Assembly (NCBI GenBank): GCA_002479455.1
Contig: DLNB01000058.1
Coordinates: 1-28,070, forward strand
Length of the DNA stretch: 28,070 nt
Source: Acetothermia bacterium UBA7521
GTDB lineage: Bacteria; Bipolaricaulota; Bipolaricaulia; Bipolaricaulales; Bipolaricaulaceae
Direction: 5' to 3'
Numbering within the stretch: the stretch's first letter is position 1; each line of letters begins with the position of its first letter. The translations under genes and the position numbers were made by a program. Shown in pieces: positions 1 through 6,834 of this stretch. A model generated the notes under the pieces. The model saw only the letters and a list, made by a program, of their open reading frames with translations, made no database searches and was not told the DNA's origin.

Positions 1-12
1 GTGGTTTCAAAG

Positions 13-510
13 TCAGGTCTGAGCGGGCAGTCCACCCTCGCGAAAGGGTGGCATTCGCTGCGCCGGTTCCTCCCATTGCCCCGCTTTCTGCCCCTCTTCT
101 TGCGCCTCTTCCGTACGCTGGTTTGGTGCGTCGACCGGCCAGCGCCGCGAGCGCAGCGCCTCCTCGGCAAGGGAACGGTCGACGGCGTACATCGAGACGC
201 GACCTCGCCCGCCCCGGGTCTCGACTGGGGTCAAGATCCCCACCTCGCACAGTCGCCGGACCATTCTCACAACGGTTGATCGGTCCACGTGCAGGCTTCT
301 AGCCACCTCATTGTTGGCCTCTGCCCAGGTACGGCTTCCGTCTGCAGTAGCCTTGACGATCCTCCGGATGAGTTGCTCGGCGGTACGAGGCAGTACACAG
401 TTGCCCTGGGGGAGCCGCTTCTTGCCTCGCTTGCGGGACCGGTCGACCCGCCCGGCCATGTGCGTGACCAGCCCTGTCTCCTCTCGATCGGCGACTAGCT
501 GAGGGGTCAC
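13..510 (-). CDS. Winged-helix DNA-binding regulator, last gene of the Mrp operon
   Basis: A 165-residue protein starting with GTG, preceded by a GGGGAGG ribosome site six bases upstream. Residues about 40-110 form a winged helix-turn-helix: a helix (AEANNEVARSLHV), a recognition helix (DRSTVVRMVRRLCEVGIL) and a wing with RGGRGRVSMYAV. A very basic stretch (about residues 20-33, RVDRSRKRGKKR) precedes it, and the C-terminal 40 residues are low complexity, rich in Glu, Gln and Pro. The fold resembles MarR-type or plasmid/phage-type winged helices, but I cannot name a family. Its GTG start overlaps the TGA of the upstream small ORF, so it is translationally coupled to it. By position it may regulate the antiporter operon; that is inference. 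Confidence 0.75.
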   Translation of the reverse strand: MTPQLVADREETGLVTHMAGRVDRSRKRGKKRLPQGNCVLPRTAEQLIRRIVKATADGSRTWAEANNEVARSLHVDRSTVVRMVRRLCEVGILTPVETRGGRGRVSMYAVDRSLAEEALRSRRWPVDAPNQRTEEAQEEGQKAGQWEEPAQRMPPFREGGLPAQT

Positions 511-704
511 TGAGAACCTCCCCGTTCCTGGCCGTCTTTCGGGCGGCGCGGTGGAGGGCTGCTGCTCGAGTCTCCCGGGCCACGAGACGAGCCTTCCCCC
601 GATCCGCGCTCGGAGAACGCGATCAGATCGGGCGGGAGCTCAAGACGCGGCCCCGTTCCAAGGTAGTGGACCAGGGCGTAGACCACGACACGGGGATCCA
701 GCAA
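507..704 (-). CDS. Small hypothetical protein (65 aa)
   Basis: A 65-residue reading frame, start probably TTG because no ATG exists between the upstream stop (729-731) and the body. The N-terminal half (RVVVYALVHYLG, then ELPPDLIAF) looks like an ordered small domain and its codon choice matches the neighbours; the C-terminal half is Ser/Pro/Gly/Arg rich and probably disordered. An AAAGGAG lies upstream but about 14 bases from the TTG, so the exact start is unsure. The stop overlaps the next gene's GTG in a GTGA arrangement, which supports real translation. No family recognised. Confidence 0.45.
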   Translation of the reverse strand: MLDPRVVVYALVHYLGTGPRLELPPDLIAFSERGSGEGSSRGPGDSSSSPPPRRPKDGQERGGSQ

Positions 705-743
705 GCATCCCCGTGGGTCTCCTTTTCTCTACTCGCCGGAGTT

Positions 744-899
744 CTACCGCAGCCGCACTCCGAGGTAGTACGGCCAGATCACCAGTGCGAGGATCGCCTG
801 CCACCACAGGAGCTTCGTGAACGCCAGCGTGAACAGCCAACCCGCGAACCAGAACATCCCCGCGAACTCGCCCTTCACCCGTGTCTTCCCCTCTGACAT
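744..899 (-). CDS. Small single- or two-helix membrane protein (51 aa)
   Basis: A 51-residue protein whose ATG is preceded by AAGGAGG with a four-base gap, a near-ideal ribosome site; longer upstream extensions of the frame are ruled out by this site. After a charged N-terminus (MSEGKTRVKGEF) come two closely spaced hydrophobic stretches (about residues 13-27 and 30-48) rich in Trp, Phe and Leu, ending in VRLR. It lies 64 bases downstream of the second MrpD-type gene on the same strand, so it is likely cotranscribed with the antiporter. It could be an accessory subunit of that complex; no family was recognised. Confidence 0.75.
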   Translation of the reverse strand: MSEGKTRVKGEFAGMFWFAGWLFTLAFTKLLWWQAILALVIWPYYLGVRLR

Positions 900-963
900 G
901 TTCCCTCCTTGCCGCCCATTGTAGCGACTCGCAACCGGCGGCCCAAACCGCGTCACCGAAGCC

Positions 964-2427
964 TCACCCCAGGAGAAGGGTCCCCGCTGCCAAAGCAGCC
1001 ACTGCCAACAGCACGGCGACCATCCCGTTGGCCAGCTTGAGCCTGGGCAGAACCGGACTCGCGCTCCGCACGATGCGGTGCACCCCATAGCCCGCGACGA
1101 GGGTAGCCCCGACGATCGCCCACTCCCACGGGTTGCGCACCGTGGGCACGAAGAAGAACCCCCACGCGCCGAACGCGCTCAGTGCCAGGATAAGGCCCAC
1201 CACCCCTGCCTCCGCGCCCCGTTTCGGGCCGCGGGAGCGCAGGAGCGGGAGGACCTTGGAGAACGCCGCCGCTGTGCCCACGGAGAGGGCCACGATCAAC
1301 CCTTTGGCAAGAGGGGAAAGGCCTGCCGACAGGGCGCCCTTGGCAGCGAAACCGGCCAGCGGGGGAAGCCCGACAATCGCCCAACTCCCCACCGCCAGCC
1401 CTAAGGTCACTCCCCACGAGAGGTTTCCCGCGAGTTGGTCGAAGGTCCGCTCACCCCGTTCCTCGATCGCCGCGCCGGCGGCCAGGAACAACAAGCCCTT
1501 GTACAGCCCGTGGGCGATGAGGAACAGCGTCGCCCCGAACGCCGCCGCGCCCCCCACCCCGAACCCGATCAGCATGTAACCGAGCTGCGAAACGGTCGAG
1601 AACGCAAGGAACACCTTGAGGTCCGGTTCCCACAGAGCGTAGATCATTCCTCCCAGACCGGTGAACAGGCCGAGAACAGCGAGGATCAGCCCAATGGGAA
1701 ACGCTTCGGCGAGGCGGGCCAGCGCGACCACGCCCATCTTCACCACCACCGAGGACAGGATCACGGATACGCCGGTCGGGGCGTGGCCGTGGGCGGGCGG
1801 CAGCCACAACCCGAACAGGAACACGCCTGCCTTCACGACTGCCCCCGTGACGAGGAGGCTCACACCCACCGCGAGAGGGGGATGGGAAAGGTTGGGAGCG
1901 ATCTCCGCGATCCGGACGAGGGATAGGGTACCGAATTCGCCGTACACGAGCCCGATTCCGAGAAGGTAGACGAGCATCCCCAACGCGGAGAGGAGGAGGT
2001 AGCGGAGCGCCGCCCACGCGGCCCGCGGCTTCCGGTCGTAGGAGATGAGAACCACAGAGAGGAGGGAGCCGAGATCGAGCAGAACGTACAGGTTGAACAG
2101 GTCTCGCGAGAGGACGGCGGCCAGGCACGTGCCCACGAGCAGCGTGACCAGGCCGTGAAAAGTGGTGGAACGGTGCCGCTCGTGCCACCACACCGCGGCG
2201 TGCACGAGGGGGGCCAACGCCCAAAACGCGACGGCGAGCGTATCCCCGGCGAGGGGGATCCCCCACGGGGAGCCTCCCAGCACCTCGACGGAGAAACCCG
2301 GCGCCCAGAACAGGAGCGAGCCCCACGCTCCGATCATCGCGAGGAGCGCGGCCAGCCTTCCCGCGCCGAGGATCCCAGCCACCCCCAGGCCGAGGTAGAG
2401 GAGGACCCCTACCAGGGGCGCGGTCAC
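964..2427 (-). CDS. mrpD: MrpD-type antiporter subunit, copy 1 (NuoM/MbhH family)
   Basis: A 487-residue polytopic membrane protein of the proton-translocating NADH-quinone oxidoreductase/Mrp antiporter family, about the usual MrpD length. It starts with GTG after AAGGGGA. Landmarks: RDLFNLYVLLD (109-118), the TM7-type lysine in GAVVKAGVF (Lys200), a second lysine in SSVVVKMGV (Lys231), the broken-helix histidine region LIAHGLYKGLLFL (His307, Lys311) and PPLAGFAAKG (Lys364). Asp118 stands where the family normally has the proton-path Glu of the FFE motif. It is 36 bases after a paralogue with near-colinear motifs, so the pair is a tandem duplication. Expected role: cation/proton antiport coupled to the rest of the Mrp complex. 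It lacks the long C-terminal extension of MrpA. Confidence 0.92.
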   Translation of the reverse strand: MTAPLVGVLLYLGLGVAGILGAGRLAALLAMIGAWGSLLFWAPGFSVEVLGGSPWGIPLAGDTLAVAFWALAPLVHAAVWWHERHRSTTFHGLVTLLVGTCLAAVLSRDLFNLYVLLDLGSLLSVVLISYDRKPRAAWAALRYLLLSALGMLVYLLGIGLVYGEFGTLSLVRIAEIAPNLSHPPLAVGVSLLVTGAVVKAGVFLFGLWLPPAHGHAPTGVSVILSSVVVKMGVVALARLAEAFPIGLILAVLGLFTGLGGMIYALWEPDLKVFLAFSTVSQLGYMLIGFGVGGAAAFGATLFLIAHGLYKGLLFLAAGAAIEERGERTFDQLAGNLSWGVTLGLAVGSWAIVGLPPLAGFAAKGALSAGLSPLAKGLIVALSVGTAAAFSKVLPLLRSRGPKRGAEAGVVGLILALSAFGAWGFFFVPTVRNPWEWAIVGATLVAGYGVHRIVRSASPVLPRLKLANGMVAVLLAVAALAAGTLLLG

Positions 2428-2463
2428 GAGATCCCCTTCTGCTGCGTGTGGAATCCCATCGCC

Positions 2464-3918
2464 CTACAGCCAACCTAGCGTGACCAGACCCGCGACCCCC
2501 ACCGCTCCCACGAGCAGGCTCACCACGGCCCAGTCGAAGTTCCACCGGGGGAGGCGGGGATGGAACCGCCGCAGCCCGAGGTACGTGCCGTACCCAGCCG
2601 CCACGATCAGGAACGCCTCGCCCCACGCGCGTAGGTTGAGAAGCCCGGAGACGAGAACCGTTCCTCCGAGTCCGAGGCCCAGCACGGCTGTGGCGAGGAC
2701 CGGGAGTCCGCCGACCAGACCTCCCTCCTTTGGCCGGAACAGGGGGATGAGTTTGGAGAACGATGCCGCGGTACCGAGGCCGAGCGCGTAGAAGAGCGCC
2801 TTGGCCCACGCGGGCGCGCCGTGAGCGAGAAGGCCCTTTGCGGCGAACCCGGCCAGGGGTGGAAGTCCGGCGATCGCGCATGCTCCCACGCCCAGTCCCA
2901 CGGCCACGGGGAGGGAGAGCTGCCCGGCCAAGCTCGCGATCTCGCGCCTGCCGACCCGCTCCACGGCCTCCCCTGCGGCGAGGAACAGGAGCCCTTTGAA
3001 CAGCCCGTGGGCGACCACATAGAGGAGGGCTCCAGTTCCCGCGCCGAGGCCGAGACCCATCAGCATGTAGCCGAGTTGGGACACGGTGTGGAACCCGAGG
3101 AACACCTTGAGATCCTTCTCCCACAGGGCGTACAGGAGCCCACCGAACCCGGTCACGATTCCCAGAAAGAGGAGCACCGTCCCCACCGGGAACGCCTCGG
3201 AAAGCCTGGCCAGGGCCACGACCCCGATTTTGACCACGATCCCCGACAGGAGCGCCGACACTTCGGTCGGGGCTTGGCCGTGGGCCTGGGGGAGCCACAA
3301 GCCGAGGAGGAATACCCCCGTCTTCACCGCTGCCCCCGCAAGGAGCAGCCCCACCCCTGCGGCAAGAGCTGGGTCGGAGAGGTTCGGCCCTTGTGACGCC
3401 AACGCGGACACGGAGAGCGTCCCCATCCGGGCGTAGACGAGGCCGAGGCCGAACAGGTACAGGGTCAGCCCGACCTCGGTCAAGACGAGGTACTGGAGTC
3501 CGGCCCACACCGCGCGCACGCGGCGGCCAGAGGCGATGAGGACGAGGGCGAGGAGCGAGGAGAGGTCCATCAGAACGTAGAGGTTGAACAGGTCCCGGGA
3601 CAGGGCACCCGCGAGGCACGTGCCGATGAGCACCGTGGTCAGGGGATGGAACGCGTCCCGTCGGGCGCGGGCGTGGATGAGCAGCGTGGCGTGGAGGACA
3701 AGGGCCAGAGCCCACAATCCCACCGCCCACAGGTCGCCGGCGAGGGCGACCCCCCACGGAAGGCCGCCCACGAGAACCTCGGGGAACCCGGGAATCCACA
3801 ATGCGAACGAAACTGTCCCTCCCAGCAGGGCGAGCAGGGAGAACGTTCGCGGCGCCCCGATGAACCCGAGAAGGCCCAGGCCGAGGTAGGCGAGGACACC
3901 ACTTAGGGCTGCGGCCAC
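2464..3918 (-). CDS. mrpD: MrpD-type antiporter subunit, copy 2 (NuoM/MbhH family)
   Basis: A 484-residue paralogue of the downstream subunit. The start is GTG at 3916-3918: GAGGAG lies five bases upstream and the hydrophobic first helix (LSGVLAYLGLGLLGF) follows directly; upstream extension of the frame gives Arg/Pro-rich nonsense. The gene overlaps the end of mrpC by 16 bases. Motifs match copy 1: RDLFNLYVLMD with Asp118 in place of the usual Glu, Lys199 in GAAVKTGVFLLGLWLP, a lysine in SGIVVKIGVV, VAHGLFKGLLFLAAG and PPLAGFAAKG. Both subunits carry QAHG/PAHG-type loops before the TM8 lysine, as in MrpD and MbhH. Two half-channel subunits of this kind could translocate ions independently or take the places of MrpA and MrpD. 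Confidence 0.92.
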   Translation of the reverse strand: MAAALSGVLAYLGLGLLGFIGAPRTFSLLALLGGTVSFALWIPGFPEVLVGGLPWGVALAGDLWAVGLWALALVLHATLLIHARARRDAFHPLTTVLIGTCLAGALSRDLFNLYVLMDLSSLLALVLIASGRRVRAVWAGLQYLVLTEVGLTLYLFGLGLVYARMGTLSVSALASQGPNLSDPALAAGVGLLLAGAAVKTGVFLLGLWLPQAHGQAPTEVSALLSGIVVKIGVVALARLSEAFPVGTVLLFLGIVTGFGGLLYALWEKDLKVFLGFHTVSQLGYMLMGLGLGAGTGALLYVVAHGLFKGLLFLAAGEAVERVGRREIASLAGQLSLPVAVGLGVGACAIAGLPPLAGFAAKGLLAHGAPAWAKALFYALGLGTAASFSKLIPLFRPKEGGLVGGLPVLATAVLGLGLGGTVLVSGLLNLRAWGEAFLIVAAGYGTYLGLRRFHPRLPRWNFDWAVVSLLVGAVGVAGLVTLGWL

Positions 3919-4262
3919 CCGCGCTCCTCGTCGCGCTCCAGTCGATCGACGTCCTGGGTGTGGCGGTGTTCGGTGAGGAAAATCACGTACACGAGGGCCA
4001 GTGCCAACGTAGCAAAATCGATCACGATCGCGGTCAGAACCAGGGCGTGGGGCAGCGGATCGACGGACGGGCCCGGCCCGAGGCCGACGATCGGCGGCCG
4101 CGCTCCCGGCCGATGGGCGAGCGCAACGAGGAACAGAATCGCCCCGCTCGCGGCTACATTCAGACCGAGAAGCTTCCAAATGAGGTTTCGCCGCACGATG
4201 AGGTGCCAGAACCCCAACCCCGCCAAGACGATCGCCAGCGCTACCCCTGCCAAACCTTCCAC
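3903..4262 (-). CDS. mrpC: Mrp antiporter subunit C (NuoK-like)
   Basis: A 119-residue three-helix protein of the MnhC/MrpC (NuoK-like) family. The GTG start follows GGAGG by five bases. The most telling stretch is DPLPHALVLTAIVIDFA (about residues 68-84), matching the DPLPQALILTAIVI signature of MrpC proteins; the hydrophilic tail HTQDVDRLERDEE is also typical. The first part (VRRNLIWKLLGLNVAASGAI) corresponds to the second helix. In Mrp complexes this subunit sits between the MrpA-like and MrpD-like modules in the membrane. It begins one base after the mrpB-like gene ends and overlaps the following mrpD. Confidence 0.93.
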   Translation of the reverse strand: MEGLAGVALAIVLAGLGFWHLIVRRNLIWKLLGLNVAASGAILFLVALAHRPGARPPIVGLGPGPSVDPLPHALVLTAIVIDFATLALALVYVIFLTEHRHTQDVDRLERDEERGWPQP

Positions 4263-4263
4263 G

Positions 4264-4902
4264 TTACACCTCCCCCCGCGAACTCGCGAACCGGTGAAGC
4301 ACCACCCAGGCGCCGATTCCCACCTCGAGGGCGATGAGGACGTTCGCTGCGATCAGGTATCCGCTCCCGCGGCGGCCCACGAGAAGCAGGCCCCCGGCCA
4401 CGGCGAGGATGGCCACGATCGCCCCGTACTCGGCCCACTCCAGGGAGGGCTCGTGGATCTCCGCGCTCAACCGCTCTACACCCTTGGCCAACGCCAGGAG
4501 CAGGAGCGCCGTCCCCAGGATCGCCCCCGCTGGGAACCCGCCGCCCGGGCCGAGGTGTCCGCTCACTGCCACGTAAAGGGCGAACACCACGATGGGACCG
4601 AGAAGGAGGTCGGCCGACCGCCGTAGGAGCGGGGTCTCGCGGACCGGCGGAATCGCGTGCTCCCAGCGCAGGAGGCGCAGCCCGAGCTTCACCCCGACCA
4701 TCGTCATCGCGTAGACGAGGATCTCGAACAACGTGTCCCACAGCCGGACACCGAGCACGATCGTTGCGACCACGTTCTTCGCTCCCCATTCCGCGGCCAC
4801 GTCTTCCGCGGGTGGAACCGCAGGCCGGGGGAACACCCCGCTTACACCGAGGGCAAGGAGAGCCATCAGACTCAACAGAGAAAGCGCGGCCAGAACCTTC
4901 AT
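4264..4902 (-). CDS. mrpB: MbhE-like plus MnhB-domain antiporter subunit
   Basis: A 212-residue membrane protein combining two modules. Residues about 1-90 resemble MbhE (the last part of MrpA in canonical Mrp): after an N-terminal helix comes KNVVATIVLGVRLWDTLFEI, aligning with the conserved NxVxxIxxxxRxxDTxxE pattern, with Asp56 and Glu60 retained. Residues about 98-205 are an MnhB/MrpB domain with VSGHLGPGGGFPAGAI, the family hallmark. The ATG overlaps the preceding stop in ATGA. In Mrp/Mbh complexes these parts link the ion-translocating modules. Such a fusion helps explain the absence of a long MrpA: its C-terminal pieces are here and in the upstream gene. Confidence 0.9.
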   Translation of the reverse strand: MKVLAALSLLSLMALLALGVSGVFPRPAVPPAEDVAAEWGAKNVVATIVLGVRLWDTLFEILVYAMTMVGVKLGLRLLRWEHAIPPVRETPLLRRSADLLLGPIVVFALYVAVSGHLGPGGGFPAGAILGTALLLLALAKGVERLSAEIHEPSLEWAEYGAIVAILAVAGGLLLVGRRGSGYLIAANVLIALEVGIGAWVVLHRFASSRGEV

Positions 4903-5711
4903 CCGACGTACCTCCGCACCAGTTGGGCCAGCTCCCCGTTCGCCTCCAGTTTAGCAAGGAACGCGTCCAGCGCCTGGTGGACGTCCTCCTCACCCGGGGC
5001 GACTGCCAATCGAAACGAAGTTTCCTCGTGGTCCGTGATCACGACGGGTGGGATCTCACCGTTGAGGATCCACTGCCGAACGTGGAGCAGATCGGTCACC
5101 GCCCCGCCGACCTCGCCCGCGCCGAGAGCGGAAGCCAGCTCTCTGTGGTCCTCGTACGTCGCTCTGTCCGCAGGGAGGTGGTCCTCACCCCGGTCTCCGG
5201 CCACCGCCCCGAGGGGGCCTGGGGCGTAGCGCACGGTGACTATCCGTGTCGGCACGAGGGGGCGGGAGAGAAGGACTCCGTCTTCCGACTGTGGGAGAAA
5301 CCCTCCCGCTCCGATGTCGGCCTCGCCTGCGCGGAGGAGGCGTGGGATCTCCGCTCGCGTCACCCACAGCACCTCGACGTCCTGGTGGAGGTGCCGGCCG
5401 AACCGGGACAGGATCTCCCACTCCAACCCCGCCACCCGCTGCCCCTCCTGGTGAAGAAGGGGCGGCGTCTCTACGGCCACCACGGTCAGCTTTCCCGTGC
5501 GGCGCAACGCGAGGAGGTAGATGAACGTGACGAGGCCGAACCCGATCGCGGCTTGGGTGAGGGCGACGTCGGGAGCGGCGAGGAACAGATACACACCGGC
5601 CAGCGCCAGCGAGTGCGCGCCGACCCCGATCACCCCCCACAGAAGCCGGCGCTGGGTGAGGGCGAACACGGCAAGGGCCAGGGTCAGCGCCGAGAAGAGG
5701 ATTGCGCCCAT
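4899..5711 (-). CDS. DUF4040 (MbhD-like) antiporter subunit fused to a solute-binding-protein-like domain
   Basis: A 270-residue fusion. Residues 1-70 hold three membrane helices of the DUF4040/MbhD type, including the signature FLAAPDVALTQAAIGFGLVT (44-63). Residues about 75-270 resemble a family 3 extracellular solute-binding domain, closest in my recollection to the N-terminal domain of MltF: LTVVAVETPP start, VAGLEWEILSRFG, LLRAGEADIGAGG, then a hinge and second lobe (GEVGGAVTDLLHV) and the typical end TSFRLAVAPGEEDVHQALDAF plus LAQLVRRYVG. By the positive-inside rule (TQRR after helix 1, RRTGK after helix 3) the binding domain would lie in the cytoplasm, which is odd for this fold. Start ATG follows TGAGG. 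The fusion may let a small ligand modulate antiport; that is inference. Confidence 0.85.
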   Translation of the reverse strand: MGAILFSALTLALAVFALTQRRLLWGVIGVGAHSLALAGVYLFLAAPDVALTQAAIGFGLVTFIYLLALRRTGKLTVVAVETPPLLHQEGQRVAGLEWEILSRFGRHLHQDVEVLWVTRAEIPRLLRAGEADIGAGGFLPQSEDGVLLSRPLVPTRIVTVRYAPGPLGAVAGDRGEDHLPADRATYEDHRELASALGAGEVGGAVTDLLHVRQWILNGEIPPVVITDHEETSFRLAVAPGEEDVHQALDAFLAKLEANGELAQLVRRYVG

Positions 5712-5717
5712 GCCGCC

Positions 5718-6002
5718 TCACTCCTCGTGGGGGCGCTCGCCGCGCACGAACGCGCCCTTGGCGATGGCGTGGGTCGAGAGAGGCCCCGTAAACACGAAGA
5801 ACACGGTCAGGGCAACGAGTATCCCCCCGGTCGCCTCCCAACCCAAGCGCACGACCAACCCCACCAGAAACAGGACCGCTCCCCCGATGTCGCCTACCCC
5901 CGAGGCTTGGAGCCGCTCGTACGGCCCGCGGAAGCGCAGCAGCCCCACGCCGCCCAGGAACAGGAGGGACAACCCGGCGATAAGGAGGACGGTTCCAATC
6001 AC
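5718..6002 (-). CDS. mrpG: Mrp antiporter subunit G
   Basis: A 94-residue MnhG/MrpG-family membrane protein. The start is GTG at 6000-6002, overlapping the TGA of mrpF in a GTGA arrangement; the hydrophobic first helix (TVLLIAGLSLLFLGGVGLLRF) begins at residue 4. The family signature GLLRFRGPYERLQASGVGDIGGA (positions about 21-43) follows, corresponding to the GxxRxPDxYxRLHAxxKxxTxG region of MrpG. Two further helices complete the protein. MrpG packs with MrpE and MrpF at one end of the complex. Downstream the DUF4040 fusion gene starts after six bases. Confidence 0.92.
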   Translation of the reverse strand: MIGTVLLIAGLSLLFLGGVGLLRFRGPYERLQASGVGDIGGAVLFLVGLVVRLGWEATGGILVALTVFFVFTGPLSTHAIAKGAFVRGERPHEE

Positions 6003-6250
6003 CGTTGCCCCCGTTCCCCGAACCGGGCGACGAGGACGGTGCCCAGAAACCCCAGTACGGCATACGCGAGCGCCACGTCGAGGAGGATTCCGTGCCCAGC
6101 GAACGCGGCTTCCGCCGCCAACGCGAGGGTCACCCGCACGTTGAGCGACGCCGCGCCCGTCAGACGATCCCACAGGGTGGGCCCCACCCACAGCCTCCCC
6201 AGCGGGGGGAGCGCGGTGAAGACAAGGGCGACCAACACAGCGGTTCTCAT
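5999..6250 (-). CDS. mrpF: Mrp antiporter subunit F
   Basis: An 83-residue MnhF/MrpF-family protein. I chose ATG 6248-6250, which overlaps the mrpE stop in ATGA and has GAGG eight bases upstream; ATG 6254-6256, two codons earlier, is an alternative. The signature VGPTLWDRLTGAASLNV (with the conserved GPxxxDR) and the C-terminal LDVALAYAVLGFLGTVLVARF match MrpF. The conserved Asp of the DR pair has been linked to cation specificity in the family. Function: small membrane subunit of the antiporter, next to MrpE and MrpG. Confidence 0.92.
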   Translation of the reverse strand: MRTAVLVALVFTALPPLGRLWVGPTLWDRLTGAASLNVRVTLALAAEAAFAGHGILLDVALAYAVLGFLGTVLVARFGERGQR

Positions 6251-6726
6251 CCCCATAGCCTCATGAGCAGGTTCTCGACGAGCGTGGTTTCCGACAGGCA
6301 CGGGCCCGAGGGTCGATGCAGGCAGTGCACGTAGGCCGTGTCCTCCTCCACAAGCAGGGCAATCGTCCCCGGCGTGACCGTGATCGCCCACAGGAGGAGG
6401 AGCTGCCCCATTTCCGACCGGACGCGGATCGGGATGGCGATGATCCCGGACCGGACGCGGCCGGTGAGGATCGCCCACCCTGTGCGGGCTACGGCCGCGA
6501 CGACGAGAGCACACACCGTGCCCGCGAACGCCAGCCACAGGTCCAGACGGAACCAAGCCGAGAGGGGGAAGTCCATCGGCAGGATGCCCGCCTTCGTGGC
6601 CCCGAGGGTGGCCATCGGGAACAGGCCCCCCAACGCCGGGATTGGCCATGCGGCCCCCCGCCAGAGGAGGACCCACATCCCCCACAGAAGCCCCCCGACC
6701 ACGATCCCGCCGATCCAGCGCCTCAT
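6247..6726 (-). CDS. mrpE: Mrp antiporter subunit E, first gene of the operon
   Basis: A 159-residue MnhE/MrpE-family protein. The N-terminal half has two or more hydrophobic helices (GGIVVGGLLWGMWVLLWRG, then LDLWLAFAGTVCALVV). The C-terminal half carries the family core: IAIPIRVRSEMGQLLLLWAI followed by TVTPGTIALLVEEDTAYVH, matching the ITLTPGT...GDxLxVH pattern of MrpE. The ATG start lies seven bases after a TATACT -10 box and has no Shine-Dalgarno sequence, so this gene is probably read from a leaderless mRNA that also carries the ten genes after it. The frame stays open upstream but the extension is not protein-like. Confidence 0.9.
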   Translation of the reverse strand: MRRWIGGIVVGGLLWGMWVLLWRGAAWPIPALGGLFPMATLGATKAGILPMDFPLSAWFRLDLWLAFAGTVCALVVAAVARTGWAILTGRVRSGIIAIPIRVRSEMGQLLLLWAITVTPGTIALLVEEDTAYVHCLHRPSGPCLSETTLVENLLMRLWG

Positions 6727-6733
6727 CGGGGCA

Positions 6734-6739
6734 AGTATA
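6734..6739 (-). promoter_or_regulatory. Predicted -10 box for the Mrp operon
   Basis: TATACT on the minus strand, ending seven bases before the mrpE ATG. No good -35 hexamer is found 16-18 bases upstream. The predicted transcription start coincides with the start codon. Confidence 0.5.
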
Positions 6740-6820
6740 GCGGACGTTTCCCGTTCTCCAGATTTCTCCCGATGGGCTCCGCGCAGATGGGCAGGGGCAG
6801 ATCGCAACGCCCCGGGTCGT

Positions 6821-6826
6821 TACAAT
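6821..6826 (+). promoter_or_regulatory. Predicted -10 box for nfeD
   Basis: TACAAT on the plus strand, eight bases before the nfeD ATG. The -35 region is weak. It diverges from the Mrp promoter about 80 bases away. Confidence 0.5.
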
Positions 6827-6834
6827 GGAAGGCG

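Noticed and set aside
1451..3799. Reading frame of about 780 codons overlapping the two mrpD genes
   Set aside because: Arg/Pro/Gly-rich frame-shifted product over genes with clear MrpD motifs; a high-G+C artefact.
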